Origin: an uncultured Bacteroidales bacterium
Lineage (GTDB): Bacteria > Bacteroidota > Bacteroidia > Bacteroidales > Bacteroidaceae
DNA length: 64,000 bases
NCBI GenBank assembly: GCA_902760315.1
Contig: CACWFV010000013.1
Location: forward strand, 55,172-119,171
Direction of reading: 5' to 3'
The notes under the pieces are model-generated. The model was not told the origin of the DNA, did not search any database, and was given only the letters and a program-made list of their open reading frames with translations. Of the stretch, positions 9,409 through 16,395 are shown piece after piece. The translations under genes were made by a program, and so were the position numbers. How positions within the stretch are numbered: the first letter of the stretch is position 1; every line of letters begins with the position of its first letter.

Positions 9409-9442
9409 ATTAAATGGGAAACCGTAAGGTTTCCCATTTAAT
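9409..9442. terminator. Long perfect hairpin ending the ilv operon, between convergent units
   Basis: A perfect 15-bp stem (9409-9423 with 9428-9442) around a GTAA loop. No long T-run follows on either strand, but it lies between the ilv operon and the opposing tRNA-Pro gene, so it may work for both. Confidence 0.75.
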
Positions 9443-9497
9443 TATATTAGTTGGCATCCAAATATTTGATATAACTATCTGATATCAAATTAGGTAG

Positions 9498-9570
9498 TCG
9501 AGGTGACAGGACTCGAACCTGCGACAGCCTGGTCCCAAACCAGGAACGCTACCAACTGCGCTACACCTCG
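9498..9570 (-). tRNA. tRNA-Pro (anticodon TGG)
   Basis: Read on the minus strand it folds as a cloverleaf: acceptor CGAGGTG/CACCTCG with discriminator A, anticodon stem CCTGG/CCAGG around loop TTTGGGA, and T-arm GCAGG-TTCGAGT-CCTGT. CCA is not encoded. Confidence 0.95.
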
Positions 9571-9588
9571 TTGCCTGAAAAACGCATG

Positions 9589-9620
9589 CAAAGGTACATA
9601 ATTTCTTTGATACATGCAAA
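9589..9620 (-). promoter_or_regulatory. Promoter of tRNA-Pro
   Basis: On the minus strand: TTTG (9620-9617), a 20-bp spacer, TACCTTTG (9596-9589). A full consensus match 18 bp before the tRNA. Confidence 0.8.
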
Positions 9621-9635
9621 TTTTTAGGCAATTAT

Positions 9636-10823
9636 TTACTTGATAATTCCTTGCTCAACGAAAATTTTCTTCAAGGCTTTGACGGAACGTTCCACCTGTT
9701 CTTCAGTATGGGTGGCCATTAGTGCATAACGCACCAATGTATCTTGTGGAGCACATGCAGGTGGGATAACGGGATTGATGAATACCCCAGCCTTGAATGC
9801 TAAGGCGGTAACTAGGAACGTCTTCTCAACGTCGCGTACATAAAGCGGAATGATGGGGCTCTCTGTATCGCCAATCTCGAATCCTTCTTCAGCAAAACGT
9901 TTTAGGGCGTATTTGGTGACCTTCCATAGAGCTGCTATGCGTTCGGGCTCTTTCAACAATATGTGCAAAGCCTCCATAGCAGCAGCCGTTGCTGCAGGGG
10001 TATTGGAAGCAGAGAAGATATAGGTCCGGCAAGTATGACGCAAAAAGTTGATGGTATCGGCATCAGAAGCAATGAAACCGCCAATAGATGCCAAAGATTT
10101 GGAGAATGTACCCATGATGAGGTCTACTTCGTCAGTAAGTCCAAAGTAATCACAGACACCACGACCATGATCACCAAAGACACCTATTCCGTGAGCTTCG
10201 TCTACCATGATAGAGCAATTATATTTATGCTTCAGTTCGACAATCTCAGGTAGTTTTGCCAAATCTCCTTCCATTGAGAAGACACCGTCTACAACAATGA
10301 GTTTAACGGCTTCATGGGGTAATTTTTGCAATACGCGCTCCAAGTCAGCCATATCATTGTGCTTATAGTGCAACTGACGGGCAAACGACAAACGGCGTCC
10401 GTCTACAATACTGGCGTGATCACGATCATCACAGATGATATAGTCATCCTTTCCAACCACCATTGCTAAGACACCTTGGTTCACTGAGAAGCCAGTTGAA
10501 AAACAAAGACAATCTTCTTTATGGATGAACTCTGAGATTTCTTTTTCTAATTGTACGTGGATGTCTAGAGTCCCGTTGAGGAAACGGCTACCAGCACAAC
10601 CGGAACCGTACTTGTCAAGAGCTGCTTTTGCAGCATCAATAATTCGCTGGTCACCGGTCAATCCTGTGTAGGCATTAGATCCGAACATCAACACTTTGTG
10701 TCCGCCCATTTCAACCTCTGTACCCTGCTTACCCTCAATTTCGCGGAAGTAGGGATAAACGTCAGCCTCCATATACTTCTGCGGCTCACGATAATGTTTG
10801 TATCTTTCTTGTAATTGTCCCAT
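9636..10823 (-). CDS. spt: Serine palmitoyltransferase (alpha-oxoamine synthase family)
   Basis: A 395-residue PLP enzyme that condenses serine with an acyl-CoA, the first step of sphingolipid synthesis. It closely resembles Bacteroides serine palmitoyltransferases (YPYFREIEGKQGTEVEMGG, GSGCAGSRFLNGT). PLP binds through Lys242 in GTFSKSLASIGGF, and VDEAHG supplies the pyridine-ring Asp. The start is the ATG at 10823: an earlier in-frame ATG at 10877 lies inside the promoter box and cannot be in the mRNA. Glycine C-acetyltransferase and AONS are related alternatives. The divergent neighbour is a lipid kinase. Confidence 0.88.
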   Translation of the reverse strand: MGQLQERYKHYREPQKYMEADVYPYFREIEGKQGTEVEMGGHKVLMFGSNAYTGLTGDQRIIDAAKAALDKYGSGCAGSRFLNGTLDIHVQLEKEISEFIHKEDCLCFSTGFSVNQGVLAMVVGKDDYIICDDRDHASIVDGRRLSFARQLHYKHNDMADLERVLQKLPHEAVKLIVVDGVFSMEGDLAKLPEIVELKHKYNCSIMVDEAHGIGVFGDHGRGVCDYFGLTDEVDLIMGTFSKSLASIGGFIASDADTINFLRHTCRTYIFSASNTPAATAAAMEALHILLKEPERIAALWKVTKYALKRFAEEGFEIGDTESPIIPLYVRDVEKTFLVTALAFKAGVFINPVIPPACAPQDTLVRYALMATHTEEQVERSVKALKKIFVEQGIIK

Positions 10824-10874
10824 AAATAAATAGGTCTGGTAGCCACGAGTGCTACTGATAATGTTTTCAGCCTG

Positions 10875-10908
10875 CAAAGTTACACATTTTTATTCAATTC
10901 GTGCACAA
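10875..10908 (-). promoter_or_regulatory. spt: Promoter of serine palmitoyltransferase
   Basis: TAACTTTG on the minus strand at 10882-10875, with a TTTG 22 bp upstream. This box decides the start of spt, because it covers the upstream ATG. Confidence 0.7.
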
Positions 10909-10976
10909 AAAAAGAGATATTTCTTAAAAAATACGATTTTTATTTTAAATAACGTCATAATATCATTGAGAATTTG

Positions 10977-10984
10977 TAATTTTG
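10977..10984 (+). promoter_or_regulatory. -7 element (TAATTTTG) of the lipid kinase gene
   Basis: A TAnnTTTG box only 9 bp before the ATG at 10994. It includes an upstream in-frame ATG at 10982, which is therefore excluded as a start. The predicted leader is about 5 nt. Confidence 0.6.
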
Positions 10985-10993
10985 CACAAGAAA

Positions 10994-12040
10994 ATGGAAA
11001 GTAAAAAACGAATAATTTTTATCGTGAACCCTATATCGGGTATTCATGATAAGGAGAATATTCCTCGACTCGTGAGTAACCATCTGGACCGTCAACGATT
11101 TGACTACGAGGTAATCTTTACAGAGTATGCAGGACACGCTGCTGATATTGCTCGTCAGTCGGCAAGTGAAGGCGTGGACATTGCTGTGGCAGTAGGTGGT
11201 GATGGTACTATTAACGAAGTGGCTCGTTCGCTGACCCACACTAAGACAGCGTTAGGTATCATTCCTTGTGGTTCAGGCAACGGACTGGCACGCCATTTGT
11301 GTATACCTATGGACACGGTTAAAGCTATCGAACTAATTAATACTGGAAAGGTAGAAGCTTACGATTATGGCGTAATTAATGGTCTGCCTTTTTTCTGTAC
11401 TTGCGGTATGGGGTTTGATGCTTTTATCTCATTGAAGTTTGCAGAATCAGGGAAACGCGGTCCTGTGAGTTACGTGGAAAACGTGCTGAAAGAGGGACTG
11501 AAATACAAACCAGAGACTTACGAAATTGTCGACGATAACGGTACAGTATATCATAAAGCGTTCCTCATAGCTTGTGCTAATGCGTCACAGTATGGTAATA
11601 ATGCTTACATAGCCCCCGGTGCCACTATGCGCGATGGGCTCCTTGACGTTATTATCATGGAACCATTCAACGCACTTGATGCCCCTCAGATAGCTGCTGA
11701 CCTGTTTATGAAGACATTAGCTAACAACTCGAAAATTAAAACTTTCAAAGCACAAAGCATCCACATTCGACGCAAGCAGCCTGGAGCTATCCATTACGAT
11801 GGTGACCCGATGATGACAAACAGTGACATCGATGTGCACATTGAACATCTTGGAATACGTATTATCTCTAATCCGCAGGCTCCTGAGGACACAACTCATC
11901 CAAATCCGCTTCTTAATGCCTTCAGCGATTTTTTTAATAATATAAATAATGTTCGCGAAGATATTGGCCGTGATATAGAGAAAGGAGGACGTCGTATTCA
12001 GGCCATCAACAAAGTTTTGCTGCGTAAGTTGAGGAATTAA
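10994..12040 (+). CDS. Diacylglycerol-kinase-family lipid kinase
   Basis: A 348-residue protein of the DagK/YegS/sphingosine-kinase superfamily. It has the N-terminal NPISG motif, the nucleotide-binding AVGGDGTINEVA and the lid motif IIPCGSGNGLARHLCIP. A C-terminal beta-sandwich includes the conserved HYDGDP. It phosphorylates a lipid hydroxyl at the inner membrane; the substrate may be diacylglycerol or a sphingoid/ceramide. The divergent serine palmitoyltransferase makes the second option attractive but unproven. A 51-residue membrane protein follows after 34 bp. Confidence 0.87.
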   Translation: MESKKRIIFIVNPISGIHDKENIPRLVSNHLDRQRFDYEVIFTEYAGHAADIARQSASEGVDIAVAVGGDGTINEVARSLTHTKTALGIIPCGSGNGLARHLCIPMDTVKAIELINTGKVEAYDYGVINGLPFFCTCGMGFDAFISLKFAESGKRGPVSYVENVLKEGLKYKPETYEIVDDNGTVYHKAFLIACANASQYGNNAYIAPGATMRDGLLDVIIMEPFNALDAPQIAADLFMKTLANNSKIKTFKAQSIHIRRKQPGAIHYDGDPMMTNSDIDVHIEHLGIRIISNPQAPEDTTHPNPLLNAFSDFFNNINNVREDIGRDIEKGGRRIQAINKVLLRKLRN

Positions 12041-12074
12041 CAAATTTGTACGGCATTGCATGAAATAGTAAAAA

Positions 12075-12230
12075 ATGGTTCAGTTTATATTGACAATCAT
12101 TATCTTCGTTGTCGCACTAATTTGGGTAGTGTGGCATTTGAGAAAACTATTAATAGATGATGTTGACATTTGCAAATACTGCGAGTTAAAAAAAAGTTGT
12201 CAAAAATTTGGCCATTTCAAAGAAAAGTAG
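12075..12230 (+). CDS. Small single-pass membrane protein with a CxxCx5C tail (51 aa)
   Basis: ATG at 12075, TAG at 12228-12230. Residues 3-20 form a hydrophobic helix (QFILTIIIFVVALIWVVW). A basic stop-transfer HLRK and a short cytoplasmic tail with Cys33, Cys36 and Cys42 (CKYCELKKSC) follow. The layout resembles the small Cys-rich membrane proteins of Bacteroidota found next to FeoB, but no feoB is here. It follows the lipid kinase by 34 bp and has no promoter of its own, so it is probably co-transcribed. Function unknown. The clean helix plus spaced cysteines makes a chance frame unlikely. Confidence 0.7.
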   Translation: MVQFILTIIIFVVALIWVVWHLRKLLIDDVDICKYCELKKSCQKFGHFKEK

Positions 12231-12238
12231 TACCTTTG
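12207..12238 (+). promoter_or_regulatory. Promoter of tRNA-Cys
   Basis: TTTG at 12207-12210, a 20-bp spacer, TACCTTTG at 12231-12238. A full consensus, overlapping the end of the 51-codon gene and starting 30 bp before the tRNA. Confidence 0.8.
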
Positions 12239-12267
12239 CAACCGCTTAAAGAATTTAACTCAAAAAA

Positions 12268-12339
12268 GGTGCCTTGGATGAGTGGCTTAGTCAACGGTCT
12301 GCAAAACCGTCTACGGCGGTTCGAATCCGCCAGGCACCT
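12268..12339 (+). tRNA. tRNA-Cys (anticodon GCA)
   Basis: The cloverleaf has acceptor GGTGCCT/AGGCACC, anticodon loop CTGCAAA (GCA) and T-arm GGCGG-TTCGAAT-CCGCC. The discriminator T73 is the hallmark of tRNA-Cys. CCA is not encoded. Confidence 0.95.
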
Positions 12340-12345
12340 CACCGC

Positions 12346-12392
12346 AAACTTCCGAAACCTCGATAAACAAAGAGTTTCGGAAGTTTTCTTTT
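12346..12392 (+). terminator. Terminator after tRNA-Cys
   Basis: A 13-bp perfect stem, 12346-12358 with 12374-12386, followed by TTTCTTTTA. Confidence 0.85.
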
Positions 12393-12454
12393 ACTCTGTT
12401 TTCTAAAAATGTTACCAAAGAACGGGTCAGCAGGAAAATCCACATAAATAAGGA

Positions 12455-12485
12455 TTGCAGAGATGGCCGGAAAGCAGTACCTTTG
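12455..12485 (+). promoter_or_regulatory. Promoter of the hemG/TonB-receptor operon
   Basis: TTG at 12455-12457, a 20-bp spacer, TACCTTTG at 12478-12485. The ATG of hemG at 12494 is only 8 bp further on, so the leader should be about 4 nt. Confidence 0.75.
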
Positions 12486-12493
12486 CACACAGA

Positions 12494-13906
12494 ATGCAAA
12501 ACCACACAAATATTGAACAAGCAGAAGTAACGGTGATTGGTGCCGGGCTGACCGGACTGACCACCGTTTACTTACTAAAAAGACGAGGCGTCGACGTCAA
12601 GGTAGTAGAGAAAGAACGACGCACGGGCGGACAGATTCAGACCCAACACAAAAATCAATATACCTACGAGACGGGCCCAACGACGGGTTCCGTGTCAACC
12701 CCGGAGGTGGCCGAGCTTATGAGGGACTTGGCCACCGCGTCCGAGGGCGCATGTCTGTTGGAGACGGCACCCGATGCGGCTAAACGCCGACTGATATGGA
12801 AGGGTGACCGGTTCCGCGAGTTGCCCTCAGGACTGTGGGGTGCCGTCACAACACCGCTGTTCCGCTTCTCGGACAAGTTGCATATACTGGGTGAACCGTG
12901 GCGCAAACGAGGCTACGACCCCGACGAGAGCGTGGGGGCCCTGGCTGCCCGTAGGCTGGGACAATCGTTTGTGGACTACGCTGTGGACCCCTTTGTGTCT
13001 GGTGTCTATGCTGGCCATCCCTACCAGCTTGTGACGCGCTATGCATTGCCCAAGCTGTATGCCCTGGAGCGCGACTACGGAAGTTTTGTGCGTGGTGCCA
13101 TTGCCAAGGCTAAGCAACCCAAGAGCGAACGCGACCGGCTGGCCACGAAGAAGGTATTCTCTGCCAAGGGCGGACTGAGCCACATTACGGATGCAGAGGC
13201 AGCCTATGTCGGTGAGCAGAATATCGTACTGGGTGCCAACGAGGTGACGGTATGTCCCGCCCACGAAGGCCGGTGGGCAACGGCTTTCACGGACGCTGAC
13301 GGCCAGATCCGCCGAATAGAGAGCCGCTGGGTGGTAACCACTTGTGGTGCATACAGCCTGCCCGGACTGCTGCCATTTGTCGATAGGGAACAGATGAGCG
13401 CTATTGCGACACTTACCTATGCACCGGTAATGGAGGTGAACGTCGGCATGGGCGACACCTTTGGCGGCGACTACTTGGCTTTTGGCGGACTGGTGCCTAC
13501 GAAGGAGCAGCGCCAGGTGTTGGGCATTCTGTTCCCCTCAGCCTGCTTTACGGGCAGAGCACCAGAGGGTGGGGCGCTGTTCTCGTTCTTCCTGGGCGGC
13601 GTAAAACACCCGGAACTGCTGGACAAGACGGACGAGGAGATCAGCGCACTGGTGGAGCAGGAGTTGCACCAGATGCTGAAATTCCCGCTGCAGGCACATC
13701 CAGACTTTATCCACATCTCGCGCCATCGGAGAGCCATTCCCCAGTACGGTATCGACAGCGGGCGTCGCTTTGAGGCTGTGGCACGCATAGAGCGCGAGAA
13801 CCCAGGGCTGATTGTTGCCGGCAACCTGCGCGACGGCATTGGCATGGGGCACCGTATTACACAGGCAACAAACATTTCTAACCACATAATTAATAATAAG
13901 GAATAA
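12494..13906 (+). CDS. hemG: Protoporphyrinogen/coproporphyrinogen oxidase, FAD-dependent
   Basis: A 470-residue FAD amine-oxidase-fold protein that oxidises porphyrinogen to porphyrin late in haem synthesis. The N-terminal dinucleotide motif VIGAGLTGLTTVYLLKRRG ends with the ribose-binding Glu of VEKE. The C-terminal FAD segment reads GLIVAGNLRDGIGMGHRI. The length fits the HemY-type (PPOX) family, named HemG in Bacteroidota annotation. An open frame begins at 12455, but the promoter lies downstream of that point, so the start is 12494. A TonB-dependent receptor follows after 9 bp, which suggests a shared role in porphyrin or haem supply. Confidence 0.9.
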   Translation: MQNHTNIEQAEVTVIGAGLTGLTTVYLLKRRGVDVKVVEKERRTGGQIQTQHKNQYTYETGPTTGSVSTPEVAELMRDLATASEGACLLETAPDAAKRRLIWKGDRFRELPSGLWGAVTTPLFRFSDKLHILGEPWRKRGYDPDESVGALAARRLGQSFVDYAVDPFVSGVYAGHPYQLVTRYALPKLYALERDYGSFVRGAIAKAKQPKSERDRLATKKVFSAKGGLSHITDAEAAYVGEQNIVLGANEVTVCPAHEGRWATAFTDADGQIRRIESRWVVTTCGAYSLPGLLPFVDREQMSAIATLTYAPVMEVNVGMGDTFGGDYLAFGGLVPTKEQRQVLGILFPSACFTGRAPEGGALFSFFLGGVKHPELLDKTDEEISALVEQELHQMLKFPLQAHPDFIHISRHRRAIPQYGIDSGRRFEAVARIERENPGLIVAGNLRDGIGMGHRITQATNISNHIINNKE

Positions 13907-13915
13907 AAGAAAAGA

Positions 13916-16300
13916 ATGAAAAAGATTGTTTTAGCAGCATTCGCCATGGCTGCCGCACTGCCGACGATGGCAGAGCAGGGTGTGGCACTGGCCGACACTT
14001 CGCGCGTCTATGACCTGGACGAGGTGGTCGTGGTGTCACAGAACAAGGAGTTTATGAAACTGCGCCAGCAGCCCGTCAGTTCGACGGTGCTCACGGGTAC
14101 CGAGCTATTCAGCCTGGGTAGCCGCGACCTGAGGGATATTGCCAACTTCGTACCCTCATTCGTCATGCCCGACTATGGAGCACGTTTCACATCGTCCATC
14201 TACGTCAGAGGTATAGGCTCGCGTGTCAACAGTCCCTCTATGGGCATCTATATTGACGATGTCCCCTTGGTCAACAAGTCAATGTTCAATAGCCACGTCT
14301 ATGAGTTGGACCGTGTCGATGTGCTGCGTGGCCCGCAGGGAACACTCTATGGCATTAATACCGAGGGCGGGTTGGTGCGCCAGTACACGAAGAATCCGAT
14401 GAACTATCAGGGTACGAACATCAATCTGGGCATCGGCTCACATTTTTACCGCAAGGCTGAGGTGGCCCACTACCAGAAGTTGAGCGACAAGGTGGCCTTC
14501 TCAGTAGCTGCATTCTACGACGGCACCAACGGATTCTGGAAAAATGAACTCAGCGATGAGCGTGCTGACGACATGGACGAGGCTGGCGGACGACTGCGCC
14601 TGGTATGGCAGCCCACCAGCCGGCTGACGCTGGACTGGATGACCGACTACCAGTGGGTGAAGCAAAAGGCCTATCCCTATGGCGAACTAGACCCAGAGAG
14701 CGGCGACGTCATTGGCAATCCTAACCAGGATCATCAAAGCAGCTACAAACGCAACATGCTGACTACAGGGCTGGCCATCAAGTACAGGGGCAATGGTTTC
14801 CTCTTTTCGTCGAACACCAGTTATCAGTATCTGAAGGACGACCTGCTGATGGACAACGACTACTCCGATATTGATTTCATCACCGTGGACCAGTCGCAGC
14901 TGAGCAATGCTCTGACCCAGGAGTTCTCGTTCAAGAGCAACAACGACAGCCGCTGGCATTGGACCACAGGTGTGTTTGGCTCCTACTCATGGCTGAAGAC
15001 CGTGGCTCCCAACCAGTTCGGCTCTTTCTTCCCCCAGATGCTGCAGATGCAGATACAGGGAGCTATGCTGAAAAGCATGATGGGGCGTGGCATGACGCAG
15101 GAGCAGGCCATGGCAGCCATCACCCGTGCCGGTGGCGTCAATATCACGATGGCGATGGACATTCCCTGTCTGTTCCATACGCCCCAGTTTAACTTAGGTG
15201 TGTTCCACGAGACGAATATCGACATCACCGACCATCTGACAGCCACCCTCGGACTGCGCTACGATTTCACCCAGGCAAAGGTGGACTTTGACACACGTGG
15301 CGTCAGTATGAATCCTGTATTCGCCATTATGGGACGTACTATTTCTCCCAACAGAATCTATACCGACTATATCGGCTCAGACAAGACCACATTCAATCAA
15401 CTGTTGCCAAAGTTCGGACTGACCTATAAGTTCGATGACGGCAGCAACATCTATGCTACGGTTACCAAAGGCTATCGTGCCGGTGGATACAATGTGCAGA
15501 TGTTTGGCGACATCATTCAGACCGACCTGCAGGCTGCTATTGGCCAACTGCAGGGCGGTGCTCCGCTGACAGAGGTCGTGATGGAGCATCATGACGCCGC
15601 TTGCGATCCCATCATCGATGGTATCAAGTTCAAGCCCGAAGAGTCGTGGAACTACGAGGTGGGTACACATCTGAACCTGTTTGACAACCTGATTCACGCT
15701 GACCTCTCGCTTTTCTACATGGAAATTCGCAACCAGCAACTTTCCGTATTCACCGAGGACTACGGTTTTGGCCGCAAGATGGTGAACGCCGGCAAGAGCT
15801 ACAGCTGCGGACTGGAACTGACGTTGCGCGGTAGCGCACTGGCTAACCACTTGTCTTGGTCTGCAGGCTACGGCTATACCCACGCCGCCTTTAAGGAGTA
15901 CAAGACCAAGACCGGCAGTAGCGCTTCTGCCACCGAAGTTGACTACAGCGACAACAAGGTTCCTTTCGTACCTGAGCACACGCTGTCAGCACTCGTTGAC
16001 TACCGCTGGGACTTTGCCGACAGCTTCGTGAAGAGCCTGACGTTGGGTGCCAACATGAATGCGCAGGGCAAAATCTGGTGGGACGAGGCCAATACCTACT
16101 CTCAGAAGTTCTATGCCGTGCTGGGTGCTCACGTCAGCGTAGACCTGGGGCTGTGTACTGTTAACCTGTGGGGTCGCAATCTGACGGACGCCAAGTACAA
16201 CACCTTTGCCTTCAGCAGCAAGGCTACTGGTAAGGAAGTCTACATGGCACAGCGCGGCAATCCGTTCCAGTGTGGTGTTGATGTAAATGTTCTTTTTTAA
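13916..16300 (+). CDS. TonB-dependent outer-membrane receptor, probably for haem/porphyrin
   Basis: A 794-residue receptor with a signal peptide (ends LPTMAEQ), a TonB-box-like LDEVVVVSQ near residue 38, and a plug domain to about residue 165 (IYVRGIGSR, RVDVLRGPQGTLYG). A 22-stranded-type barrel ends in Phe (VDVNVLF). It is of the siderophore/vitamin type (KGYRAGGYN), not SusC-like: the N-terminal carboxypeptidase-like extension is absent. Two loops stand out: a Met-rich stretch at about 371-415, and MEHHDAACDP near 560. The gene is in one operon with hemG, so haem or porphyrin is the likely cargo. That is inference. Confidence 0.85.
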   Translation: MKKIVLAAFAMAAALPTMAEQGVALADTSRVYDLDEVVVVSQNKEFMKLRQQPVSSTVLTGTELFSLGSRDLRDIANFVPSFVMPDYGARFTSSIYVRGIGSRVNSPSMGIYIDDVPLVNKSMFNSHVYELDRVDVLRGPQGTLYGINTEGGLVRQYTKNPMNYQGTNINLGIGSHFYRKAEVAHYQKLSDKVAFSVAAFYDGTNGFWKNELSDERADDMDEAGGRLRLVWQPTSRLTLDWMTDYQWVKQKAYPYGELDPESGDVIGNPNQDHQSSYKRNMLTTGLAIKYRGNGFLFSSNTSYQYLKDDLLMDNDYSDIDFITVDQSQLSNALTQEFSFKSNNDSRWHWTTGVFGSYSWLKTVAPNQFGSFFPQMLQMQIQGAMLKSMMGRGMTQEQAMAAITRAGGVNITMAMDIPCLFHTPQFNLGVFHETNIDITDHLTATLGLRYDFTQAKVDFDTRGVSMNPVFAIMGRTISPNRIYTDYIGSDKTTFNQLLPKFGLTYKFDDGSNIYATVTKGYRAGGYNVQMFGDIIQTDLQAAIGQLQGGAPLTEVVMEHHDAACDPIIDGIKFKPEESWNYEVGTHLNLFDNLIHADLSLFYMEIRNQQLSVFTEDYGFGRKMVNAGKSYSCGLELTLRGSALANHLSWSAGYGYTHAAFKEYKTKTGSSASATEVDYSDNKVPFVPEHTLSALVDYRWDFADSFVKSLTLGANMNAQGKIWWDEANTYSQKFYAVLGAHVSVDLGLCTVNLWGRNLTDAKYNTFAFSSKATGKEVYMAQRGNPFQCGVDVNVLF

Positions 16301-16326
16301 TTAAAATACGATATTTTAGTTAAAAT

Positions 16327-16340
16327 CGTTAAATTTAACG
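16327..16340. other. 14-bp perfect palindrome upstream of rprX
   Basis: CGTTAAATTTAACG, 44 bp before the rprX -7 box and 27 bp after the receptor gene stop. It could be an operator or part of a weak transcript end. No T-run supports a terminator. Confidence 0.35.
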
Positions 16341-16383
16341 GAAATAATTAACTTAATTGACTTCTTCATGTCTGTAAAAGTTG

Positions 16384-16391
16384 TATCTTTG
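16384..16391 (+). promoter_or_regulatory. -7 element (TATCTTTG) of rprX
   Basis: Only 4 bp separate this box from the ATG at 16396, which puts the expected transcription start at or next to the start codon. No good -33 element is seen. Confidence 0.6.
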
Positions 16392-16395
16392 CAGC

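Noticed and set aside
10824-10877. Upstream ATG for serine palmitoyltransferase
   Set aside because: The ATG lies inside the TAACTTTG promoter element, so it is not in the mRNA.
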